This document shows positions 1 to 12,400 of a DNA stretch of 64,000 nt, piece after piece. A program made the translations under genes and the position numbers. Source of the stretch: Ciona savignyi (taxonomy: Eukaryota > Chordata > Ascidiacea > Phlebobranchia > Cionidae); NCBI GenBank assembly GCA_000149265.1, contig CH003098.1:577284-641283 (forward strand), in the 5' to 3' direction. The notes under the pieces are model-generated. The model did not search any database and was not told where the DNA came from. It was given only the letters and a program-made list of their open reading frames with translations. Position 1 is the stretch's first letter. Each line of letters starts with the position of its first letter.

Positions 1-1
1 C

Positions 2-217
2 CGACGTAAATACGTTGGAGATGAAAGGCTTAAAGATGCTTTGAGTGCGGTGCTCGAGTCGTCCCCGGCCGTGCTGGTAAATACAAACAACAAACAAAAA
101 TACAGTCAGCTCCTTTCGTCTTCCATTATACTCGATGAGTGGCGTGAAGAAGCGACGAGAGACAACGATTATCATCGGACCGTGAAAGTGATTTTTCAAG
201 TTGTGTCTTCAACGTAA
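2..217 (+). CDS. Possible partial coding exon at the window edge
   Basis: An open frame enters from the left edge and runs 71 codons to a TAA at 215-217. It has a protein-like composition (RRKYVGDERLKDALSAVLES at the start), and a GT donor-like site (CTG|GTAAAT) lies at about 75-76, so the true exon may stop there in phase 0. No family is recognised and nothing upstream is visible. A frame of this length can occur by chance, so this is a weak call. Confidence 0.22.
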   Translation, partial: RRKYVGDERLKDALSAVLESSPAVLVNTNNKQKYSQLLSSSIILDEWREEATRDNDYHRTVKVIFQVVSST

Positions 218-400
218 ACTTTCCCTCTTTTCTGTCGTTTCAAAGGATATCCATATTGTGTTTAGAATTGAACTCAAAATAACAACAACAGGATTAGTAA
301 ATGAAGGGGACTGGTATTCAGTCTTTAAGAATAATGCCTATGTAGGTTATTATAGTAATTAATGTGTTCCGTTACTATAATTATTAAGCACAATACGCAT

Positions 401-458
<58 letters not shown>

Positions 459-3400
459 ATGAGCCTCTTATCCACGCATATTTTAAATAAGCTTAAAAAA
501 ACTAAACAAATCATTATTTGAATTATTCCAAAACACATGTTTTACCAATGGATTACGGTTGGTTCTTTTGTTCTTTGTTAGTAGTATAAGTTAGCAGACC
601 ATGTCTATATTTATTTGTATATTAATATAATTAGAGAAAATCTCACAAACTTTAATTAAATGAACTATTAAATGAATAATCATGGAATATCACTTTTCAT
701 CAATAGATTACAACTGGGTCTGGGCCGTAAACCAACTTCCAAAGTTTAAGCGTGTCATGCGTCCCGGGCCGGAACTGCGTCCACATACCATGCAGGGATA
801 ATCAGCAACGCCCCACGCCAAGTATTCAGTTAATTCGGGTTTCAGTTTTGTTATCATTCCCGCGCTCGCTTCCGTTGGAACACAGACCTGCCCTTTGCGA
901 CCGCGCTCTCGACGGCACCTGCTGAACCTCGCGAGCCTAACGATTCTGTTTCGAATCCGAATCCGAAAACAAATCGTGTCCGGCGCGTTTCACGGTAGGT
1001 GGCGCGCGAAACAACATCAAGCGGCGACGCGCGAGGCTCGTCACGGCCCCGGTTTTGTTTGGTAAATTCGTAACAAAATCTCAGATATATGCAAACAAAA
1101 GTGTCTCGTGCCCGGCTGATCCACAATAAGAAACTGTAATCACAGCGCTAAATTAAAATCTGTCTTGCTACCGCATCTATATCCAACATCAGTACAAATA
1201 TAAGAACTCAAATCGGATATAAACATTATTTAATTTAAAGAAACCAAATACAGTAGCTTGTAACAAAGTTTATACCCAAGTTTACTACCAATATGCATCT
1301 CTGACTACATGGCCACAGCATTAAACATGTAATCATATTTATTTAACATTATTTTCTACAATTCCCGATCAGTATGTAACTGAATCTAAGCAAATACAAT
1401 TGCTGATTATATAAGCAGCCAAGGCACAGACAAAGGATTGTGGAGATTTTACGAGTTCTGAAGCTTCAGGTTTTACGAGATATGCTCTAAAATTGCGAAA
1501 TCATAAACGAGGATGAGCAACGTCATTGGCAGACATTCAGCGCTTTCGAACACTATCTCACCCACGCGGTAGTCTTGGTTCGCATCTGTTCAAAGCTCAA
1601 TTTCGCTTTCATAATTTTATGAACTAAATTTACGACCCCAAGGTCTTGAACACGGTCGCACTTTCAAAATGCGCTGTTTGGTACGCTCTATGGATCAATT
1701 GTTTTGCCAAGGACTTGTTTCGTGCCCATCAAATACGTTATAGGTCCGATTGTGGGTATATACACCTGTTGTAATGTTTAAGGTCACACGGCCACAGAGT
1801 TTTTTACCCTTTTACCTGCAGTATCAATCCTGTAATTCTTGGGTGGGTCGCTATGTAATGTTTATGTATCCGCTTATGTGTAAGCATGCAGTGAGCATGA
1901 AAAGAGATTGGTCTTTACTCTCGTAGTGTTAAACTGCAGTCCCGTCAGGTAGTAGTACTTGAAACCGGATGAGTGCGGACTAAATTTTTAAATTGAATAT
2001 AGCGACATTCACCAATAATACGTAAAGAGATAGGAAATTAACCATAACAAACAAATTAGTATTGTTATATGCCCAACTCCTATGTCGTGATGGGTCATTT
2101 ATGCCGTTGACAAATCCTGTCTTTGTGATCTTACGTTTAATTTTATGTGCGGTGTTTTTATTAATAACTTTATAGGATAAGGTAGAAAACTCTTTGCCCC
2201 GTGGGTGGGAAAACGTAGACAGCGTTGAAATACGGATGTCCTTGGATTACCACATACCCACAGCCGTGTTAGCACAGCTTGATGCACTGTGTTGTTTATG
2301 ACGGATACATTGCATTAGTTTATTTCAATACATTAACCATGTGTTTAAAGTGCCCTAAAGTTGCATTGCCGAAGAACAAAAGTGCAAAGCTGGTGACTGG
2401 TTCTGCTTTTGCAATTTCCATGTAAAGATCTGATGCCCTAATATTAATATCCGACCGGTTAGCTAATGGTAAAGCATTATACCTTCAACTAAAAGGGTGC
2501 GGGATCAAAAACAGTATCCAGATAGTCAGTTATTATAAGACACGACGCCGATGCCTAAATAAAGGTAATTTATGACTTTTATATCGATTAAAAAATCATG
2601 TTTCCAGAATGGACTGTGGGAGCCAAATAGTGTATGATTTTGCAACAATCGGTTTATTATTCTAACGTTGCCGACAAACATAAGTATTTTGTTCTAAATT
2701 ACCGCCTGCAAAATTTACCCGACGAGTGGGCATTTTTAATTTGGTCGTGTGCTGCTAATTACAATTCAATTAACTTAAACTTCAAGCAACGTTCGCCGTG
2801 ACTGATCAGTCTGCAAAAATAAATAAAACCATAACTAAATTAACCAAACGGCACCGGCCGTGTCCTTGTGTGTGCTTTGACAGTTGCTTTTTATGGGCAA
2901 GGGCGTAATGTTATTTTAGGGTATTGCCGCTCAATGGACTGATTTGCCGCCACATAACTCTGATTTCGTGCTTAAATTCAAAGCAAAAAAGCAAGCAGTC
3001 AAGGTGTTTTGGTAAAAGACAAATCACCTATATGGTTAAAATAGATTGAATTCTTCGGACTGCTATGATTAATTTTAGATAATCTGTCATTGTGAAACGA
3101 CTGGTACTGTTGTGGTTCTTTATGAAACTCAAAGGTTCCACCATTTTTTTCGAAAGTATCACATGTAAGAATTTTGTTGCCAAGTTTCAAATTTTATCTG
3201 AAAGCCAACACAGGCTACAATAACTCATGCTTTCTATACGCAACATGGATAAGAACATAATCACAATAAAAACGGACTTAAAAAAGGAAAAAGAAAAACA
3301 GTATTCACTGCAACAGTAATTCAGTTATGTGCCAATGGCCGCAACATAACGCAATAGGTGCTGGCAAATATAGAAATATCATAAATGTTGTACTAATTGG

Positions 3401-3477
3401 GGAATGTATCAATCAGTCGTTTTAAATTATACTTAGTACGGAGGTATGTATGTAATATATAAATGTACGTATATTAA
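218..3477. other. Non-coding stretch 3' of Lmx1
   Basis: No supportable gene is seen. It contains a TG microsatellite (about 401-454), a GC-rich patch at about 833-1126 that is open on both strands and ends in a possible donor (CACG|GTAGGT, about 992), and a degraded tRNA-like segment near 2455-2515. It should include the Lmx1 3' UTR, which lies below 3478 on the minus strand. I could not place a clear poly(A) signal. Confidence 0.5.
401..454. repeat. (TG)n microsatellite
   Basis: This is an almost pure TG dinucleotide run of about 54 bases. Confidence 0.95.
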
Positions 3478-6400
3478 TCAGGAACTAAAATAGCTGTTTT
3501 GCATTGAATACAATCCGTCTATCGGGGTTGTGCCGTCATTTCCGGGTGATGGCGTCATACCATTGTGCGATGACGTAACATGCATGTCGGATGAATGCAT
3601 TCCCTCATGGGTGTGCACGTTTCCTTGGTAACCGCCACCGTCGCCGAAGGGCGGTTGTGATGTCATAAGATGATTTCTCATGGCGTGGGGCAACATTCCG
3701 TTATCCTGTGGCGTCATTGTCACGTTCGGGGGAATCCCCATGTTATCTGGATAGTTGGCTCCGTCATGGTATAATTGTCCTTGCCCAAACCCGATCATAT
3801 CTGTGGAGAAAAATGAGCAGCTTTTAACAATTTGCTGAGAAAAAACGCCCTGCATGAACAATTTCATTTACCTTTGATTAAATATTATTGCAAAATACCA
3901 TATACTCTATAAGATAGAGAGATAATTGCACAGATAAAACAAATTTGTGGTGGATGATATACCGCAATCAGAACATTATTTTATTCATTATTTCGGGAAC
4001 CCCCAAAAGCTCAAATGATGATGATATTGTATAGAATCGGTATGACCGTCTCAACTATTCGGCCGCACAACAGTTCTCTGACCGACGTGCTTACCGCTTT
4101 GCAATTGGTCCCAAGGCGCTCCCATGCGGTTGCCGTTAACATGGCCATGCATTTGGTGGGGATGGAATTGGACGAACATTTTCTCCATCATTCCCTCCGA
4201 ACCGGGTATCATGTGCGACATTTGGTGCGGAATGGGTCCCATTGGGTCAAAAGCATGGTAACCTGAGATGTAAGGAACAATGTTGTTACCTGTTCGAAAT
4301 ATGTCGTTAACTAAATATGGACTAAAATGATAAACGAAATAAGTCATGAAAATATGTTGGTTGCCTATACATAAATACATAGATAGACTAAATTGTTTCA
4401 ACATATATTAAGTCATAAAAATATCACAAACATGCCCGAGATCCCATATTATATAATGTATTTTAGTAATTTTTATAAAAAAGCCCCGGGTCTTCCCTTT
4501 ATGTTATAGTTTTACAGCATCATTTTTTTATTTTTTTTTAATCTTGACTACTTTAAAAATATCTGTGGGATACTGAAAATGGGACTTTGTGAACAGTGCA
4601 AATACCGAAATTTAATACAAATAAAATCTGCCATAAACTACAATGCCATTACAGCGGTTAGCGATTAGTAAAGTTTCCCAAAATCCGTGTGTTAAAGGTT
4701 TAGTGCACCTTTCCGTATTACAGTATAAGTTCCAAATTTTCGTGTTTAACTAGTGCCAAGGTATGGATGGCTTACCGAACTCCTCTCTAGCTTTCTGGGC
4801 AGCTGCTTCTTGGCTAAGTTGTCGCTTTGCCAGTTTCTTCATCTTCGCGCGCTGGTTTTGGAACCAGACTTGAACCACCCTCACAGTGAGCCCCGTGTCT
4901 TTCGCAAGCGTCTCACGAACCTACGGAAATAACAAATAAAAATTAGACCTGGCAACGGCTAGGAACTTGTCAAAGAGATCTACAACTGCAGAAGCAGATT
5001 TTAAATCGCATATTTTTGTTAGTTATAAACGTTCGTAAATACGTAAATACGAGAAATGCCATGTGGCCTCATTTAAATTTGGATATCGTTTGATGTTTTG
5101 AATGACAGATTTTAACTGAAGGAAACTGGCATTGATTTTGTCTTTATTTCCCATGAGATCCAGTTCTGGATCAATATACACAAACAATTATGACACTTAG
5201 TTTGATTGACAGACATTTGTTGGACCAGGTTGCGGCCAGCAGTTTAACCTCGAAGACTTAACTGTGCGACTTTTATACACTGTAATTTGAAAAACTGGTG
5301 TCGCTACTATGACTGATAGTCAAAAAATCATTGTTTTTTGTGCATAGTAAATGTTATAACAAAATATATAGAATGCCGGTAATTTTAATAAACCATTCTT
5401 CCAATAAAGAGTATACATGAAATAATATACCTCATTTACAAACGTTTTTCAAAGTTAAATTTTCCTTGTACAATGACCAAGACATTTCAGTCTCAGTGCA
5501 AAAATATGCATATTAATACTAACCTTTCGACAAGGCTTGGGAGTTACTTCAAAAGCCGCTTTGAACGCACGTCTCTGCACCGCGTTCAGTATCGTCCTCG
5601 GTCGCTTGGACCGCTTGCTGTCCTTACTGTCACTGTCATCGTTTTCACGTGGCCTGTAAAGCGGTTTACTGCTGAGTTAATCTTGCGAAAGTTGAACTTA
5701 TAACTTGGTTTAACCGTCAAAGCTTTTAAAGTGTCAAATACTAGACCGTTTTATAAGGGCGTTGGTCTGAGATTAAGTGGTTTAATTTAAACAAGGTTTA
5801 AAATTAAGAACGGTTATTTAAATTTTGGTAAAACTTTAAGTCGCCTAACTTACACATATTTTCCATAATTAGACACGATGTACACTACGTTGTGAAAAAT
5901 GTTGTATATTAACTATCCTTAAAATAATTCAATCAAGAGTTCAGCCAAGTTAAGTTTGGGCAAACTTTGTCCTAATAACCTTTAAAAAACTCGAACCATT
6001 AATGTATGATGAGAACCAAAGGAACCAGAATCTAAATTACCCCATCCGAGAATAAATAAATGGAACCAACCGTTTTCCGTCCTCCATTGGGTCATCTTTG
6101 GACGAATTAAGATTTCCGGAAGTCGATTCGTCGTCATCCGACGATAATGCGTCATCGTCGTCGCTTTTTGCTAAATTGATTTTATAAATTCATTCATTGT
6201 AAATATTATGAAACATGGGGCATTGTTTGTTGGAGCATTTCAACACTAAATGGGCAAGCATAATACATTTCCCAATAAACATATATATTTTATAACATGG
6301 TATGTTAGTGCATCGCCTTTAACCAAACGGTTGCAGATTTGAAAGTTAAAGCAACGTCTCAATCAGTCACTACAATAGCATCAGTAACCATACGGTGAGC

Positions 6401-9400
6401 GCGAGGTAATTTTTCATTTTTTCAAATTTTCATACAAATGGATTTGATACCTAACCAATATTTTCCTACTACTATTATTGGTGAATATATTTAGACACTC
6501 ACGTGATAAAACGCAAGAGGGGCTTTTTGGTGACATCATTGCGTCTGTTACGTCACTTCCAACGCCCGGAGAGACCAGCGCGGGTGTGTCGATTACTTTT
6601 GGTTCGACAATTGGGGCCTCAGGTTTTACTGCTGGGCATTCTGGCTCACTTTTCATTGATGAGTTTATATCTGTCCAACACGCTTTGCATTGCAGAGTAA
6701 AGGACATGCTCGGGGTAACTGATTTCTCGTCGAGTCTAAGAAAAATGGCTTTAAATCGACTTTTAATGTACTTTATATTTTAAAATACGATTTAGAGGTT
6801 GTAATACGAACAAAGGTTTTAGTTATATTATATTAGCACTATACATTTTTAAAGTATTTATAAAAAATGTTTCGTACTTATAACCCGTGTGTTTATCCAC
6901 TAGTAACGAGTGTTCTGTATTATCATTTATCAGAATATTCCCAACCATCATTTATAACATACCGCCGCAAGATGATGATAGAGAGCTACACGTACCTGTT
7001 CATAACAAACTCGTCTCCTTTTCGCAACAACCTCTTGCACGTGACGCAGGCAAAGCAGCCCACGTGATACACATACCCCGACGTCATAACACGCATGACC
7101 AATTCCTCTTTTTCGATCTTTGAACCACAGCCGGAGCACGTTCTCTTCGTTCTGTTAAAAAAGATACCGAATTAAAGTTTTGGTTAATTAAACAAGTTTT
7201 ATCAGGTAGTGTTTCGAAGTCATGATGGTTTCATCACTGGGTTCAATTTTAACTTGATTGCTATATGTGATTCGGTTGCACCAAGCACTCGGCCACACGA
7301 CGTACTTTAGTAAAAACATCCTGAATTTTACAGAAACTCTATCCTTACCACCCTTGATTGACAACGTTTTCAAGGACCTAGTTTCTAGGCGGTCGCTCAG
7401 GAATACCCGGCACCTGGATGGTTTGCCACCTTTAGAGTGGACAACGCGGTTCGTATTTCCACCGGTCAGTGTAACTGAGAGTGGTCAGTTCGGAAGTACT
7501 GTCGGGTTCTGAAAGCGTGGGAACTAATCGGCCAAGAATAAAATCCGCGTTGGGCCAAATTTTCCAAATCATTTTTTTAGTTAAATATTGTTTAATTGTT
7601 GCTGTTGCAGAATATAATGTTTGAAATGCTTAAAAATATTATTAGACATTTGGTTCATCCGATTGTAAAGGATGCGATTAGTGCCTAAGTCCTTTGCATT
7701 CCTTTATAGGGAGAGAGTAAGTAAGCTTTAAAACCCGTGACAACTCAGGGCTACAAACAAAATGATAATGAAGCTACCCCGAACAAAGAGATGACCATGT
7801 AATCCTGTGTCCGCCGTGACATCGTCCACTTAGTAAGGTCACTTATGGTCTTGACCGACAACAAAAAATCTGACCCTGCTGCGTTCGCGTGCAGCCGTCC
7901 GAGACGTCGGCCATGTATCCGGTCTGGGTTTAATTAACCCAACACCCCTAGTTCCCATTCTTGACCCCAAACACGCGACTTGGATAATTTTCACACCTTA
8001 AGGTTGCCACTCGCTTTAACCCATTAGGAAATTGTGAATTCTAGACGAATAGAATTTGTGTATCAAAGGATCTTTTGAAGAATCCATTAAAATCGGTTCG
8101 TGTAATTTGTTGTAGAGATATCCTGTTTTAACAAAGTTAAATCTAAATAATATACCCAGCATACTTGCAAAGAAAAGCTACTATATAAACTCAGTTCAAC
8201 TTTCAAAGATTTTGACTACATTCCAGATAAATCTTATAAAAATTTAATTGCGCTTCGTTTCCTAGTCTTCCAGGTGTAAGTTGAAGTGGGCAGCTGACGG
8301 GCGCTTAACACCTGGAAACAGGGACTGTTATGCTTAATTCCACGGCGGACAATAGCATTGCCACGACCAATCTTGTGTATGGTACACGGGGAAAAGGCCG
8401 GTTTCCTGGGTCAAGTTACCGAGCACGTTTTAATAACACCACAAGGCAGTGACTGAAATAAGCTGGTTGCACTAAGCATTGCCTGTTGCTTCTGCAAAAC
8501 AAACTTCTCAATTACAGCTCCTTAACGGATCTTTAACCGGCAAAACACTAGTTTCTGCCATTTGGAAATAAACCAATGCACCAGCAAGCCGATGGTTCTG
8601 TTACCCAAATTTCTTTGTTGATATGTTACGTTTTAACTATATTTTTAAAAAAATATAAATAGTTGTACTTACGCTTTATGAAACAACCGAAAAAGGCAAC
8701 AAAAATACAAAATGGTATACACTTATGCGTACGTATTGCAAATATTATATTCTTACGCCTATAATTTATTTTTTTCCAATGGTTTAATCACAATAGGGTT
8801 ATTTTTCATAAACATGGTATGAATTAAAGCAGTTGACTACAAACCATACCAGGCAAGGAGTTTTACCTCGAAACAATACAGTATACCTTTTACCCAAAAA
8901 ATCTGAATTAATTATATCTAAGTAGGTTGTTGTCTAAATATGCCCAGTCGCCCCTTTTTAATTTAAAAAATCGTTTCCAGCATAAACGGATGATTTTATT
9001 CAATGTGGCTTATGGCCGGTTCTCGCGCCCGCTGTGTGAAATATTTATAAGTATTATTTCTCGTCGGGGATTAAACCCCGCACTTATAGCTGTATACATT
9101 AAACTTGTGCACGCTTAGTCTGCAAGTGTGAACGGTGGGAGTTTGTGTCAATTCATGCCAGTTGTGTAATAAAACAGAACGTCACGACTCGATAAAATCT
9201 GTAGCGAAGAAATTTGAAAATTCAAAATGGCGACCACATTTCGGCTCCACCCAAATTAAACCAAGATTTTATTTATAGGCCTAATTTCGCCCAGACATCT
9301 CGGTAACTCTTACGTTCGTTTAAAGAAAACAAATTGTTTTTGTTGCCATATTTACTGTTTGTTTATACGAAAGGGCGTGATTTTAATAAGGTATGCCCGA

Positions 9401-12400
9401 TCTCATAAGAACTATTGCCTTTTTATGGCACTTGTGGCCATGCATGCATTTATACAAAGGTGGGTTAAGTGATTGTCAATTTTGTCGCTTCACCGCCATC
9501 TGCCTAGAATTAGCTACGGTGCAAGATCGAAAACAAACTTAAAATCGGCCACGCCCGGAGACCGAAGATTCCGTCAGCCGCAAGCCAGGGCCCGAATCTG
9601 ATATTTACATACCGTTCGTTACCCATCAGCACCGGAAAGGGAAATTTTGCCTAAACAAAATGCGCACCGCAAAATGGAGACTTTCTCAAGTTTAAATACA
9701 GAGACAAAACGTCTTTGAATATATATTGTTCAAATTTTATATGATGCTATAGACTTGTGGACACTAAAAACACCGCGAAATTTTGAGCAAAACAAATACC
9801 ATTGAATTACCTCCTTGTTTTATCAGAGCATAAAAGACTGCATTATCTTTGTGTCAACTCGACTTTGTTCTGGCTTTGACCGCTTTAGTCATTCGTTACC
9901 ACACCGCAGCCTTTTTAATTAAACGTAAATAGAAATGTTGTCACTTTAAATAGTTAAAAAAATGATTACGTTTAGCATAAATGTACCAGTTACGCTATAG
10001 ATCATGTCCTTAGTTTAAATTTTACATGAAAATTATGCCAGATTTGAAAGTAAACAGGTTAACCACCTTAAAATTGCAGACTCCGTTCGGCCATATGCCC
10101 TGCCCATGTTTTTGTTTAGGTTGCAGTAGACTGTATCCCGATATGTAATCATATTATCGTGCAAAAATAAACTTCGAGCTAAAATTGGCGAAACCTGTAC
10201 GCTGTTTTATCTTAATTCGATTAACTCTGGGTTTTCAAAGATTACAGCGTGAAAGATGTGGTTTGATAACAAGTTTATGACGCAAAAATCGAACGACGAT
10301 GTTTACGCTGCTAAACAAATTGAAATCCAAACAGGTTTCAGGACTTGTGTACAATTACACAGCACCGAGAAACAAAATATTTGGATTTGCCGCGTATTCA
10401 GTTGAGTTAAGAAACCTTTGAGTGACCGAACGCTTTTGGAATGGCTTTTGAATTTGCCGCTGCCCGACAAGACGCGTGGGTTGCTAAAGTAAACTGCCGT
10501 CGTGTTTCAGTTATACGTGTACTTAATGGTTTTTACCTTGTTTACAATCGATTGGAAACGTGATTTCACAAAAAAAACGATGCTTAACGATTCTAGTTTT
10601 AATATTCGCACAGAAATTTTTGTTCGGAGGATTTTTGTTCTACGATATTCGCATTAAATCGTGTTGGTTACATTTAAGCGGAATACTTCCTCCCTCGAAT
10701 ATTGATGGACCTTAGCAGACGGGCACGATTATTATCCGCCACCCTGCCAATAAAAATACAATCTTACCGTCCGTCGAATCGAGCTGTCGTCCGGCGCGCT
10801 ATCTCGCCACTGTGCCATTCATCAAATACGATGTAAACAGGCTCAATTTATAGACATTACATCATGCTCCACGAATCCAGTCGGGCGAGGGGCACGTAAA
10901 CAAAAATCGTTTCTTCAACCGACCGTTGTAATTACCACTTTCAATTTAACGTAAACAAACGCAAGGCAGCCAGCGTTCTCGCACTTACGACTGCGGCGCT
11001 GGGTAGTTCAATATACAAATACGTTCTGGACATTTTTTTTCCTAAATTTAAATGCTGTCTTTTCCTTAACGAATTTCAAATAATTTTAGCAAATTCGCTT
11101 AAATATCGTCGCTATGAATTACGTTTTAGAAAAGATTGTTTAACTATGAATTTCACCGTTTAGGGGCTATTTGCCGTTAAATAATCCAAATACCTTTTCA
11201 AAAGAATAAGAATACTTATTTAAATTAAATACTTTTTTAATCAATTAAAAAAATGGAATACTTTTCAAATATTTTTCCAAATTGTTTTTTTTTTACTGAG
11301 ATATAACATCGGGAGTGATTGCGCAAAGGTTGCAGTGTAATCCAAACGTTTTGTCGCTCATTATAACCGCCCACCCTGCTTCGTATTTAGCGTAAACTAA
11401 TCAGTTACCACGCGCTGGCCTCTTTGTGATTGCTGGCTAAATGGGGCCGAGTGGCCGTATTTTCGATGATTAGCAAAAGGATGTTTTTCTGATTCATGGC
11501 CGTGTTGTTTTTTTAAAGAATAAGTTGTTAAACGAGAAATACCGGTGTAATACACACTAATCCTTGGGTATAGAAGAAGTATTACATAATTCGCCGTGTT
11601 CATTAGGTCGAAGACATCCGGCGGGCAATAAAACGATCCAAATAAACTTAGAACCGCAAACTGCACGTTACAGTGACAAATCTCGACCGCGAGCTCGACC
11701 TGGTCCGACCTTTCGCCGTCGCGACCCGGTGACCTGCTACAGTTGTATTTTCCCGACAACGATGATTCTTTTACAACCCCTTGTTACGTGTGCCCCAAAC
11801 AGTTAGAAGTTTAATTTTCAAATTACTTAACTTTACGAGTTCCTTCCTATTTTCTATATAACCGTCAGTACACCTGATACTTTGTCAACATTAAGCGCTG
11901 TAAAACGATTCCGGCGGAAATGGCGTCATAAAAATCTTAACCCGCGTTACTTGCTACAACAATTTGCCTTCAAAATTGATCTAGTGCATGGTCTAGACTG
12001 CTACCTTGTTTTGGAGAATTATTGTGCTATATACGGAAACTAAGGATATTTGATTTTCACAAAGCCGTCCGCTATATGTCAAACAACTTAAACGCACATC
12101 TGAGACTATATACTTCACATATTAGGTCGGCTTAAAATAACACGTTATTGGGGCGATCGCTAAAAATTGACGTACCAAACGGTTCGGCGCGGCCGTTTCG
12201 CCAACCGTCCATTCATCTTCTTGACAGCAGCGTCTCGTACCTCAGCGGTACCAAATACACAGCATGGTTATGCAGACACCGCGATTTTGTCCGCTCGAAT
12301 TAAGCTTGTACGACCAATTCGTGTTTATTTAGTGCAAATAAGCGCAGGTGTCGAAGCCGGCTGGGAGAAATCTTGGTAAGGTATATCGGGTTACAACTGC

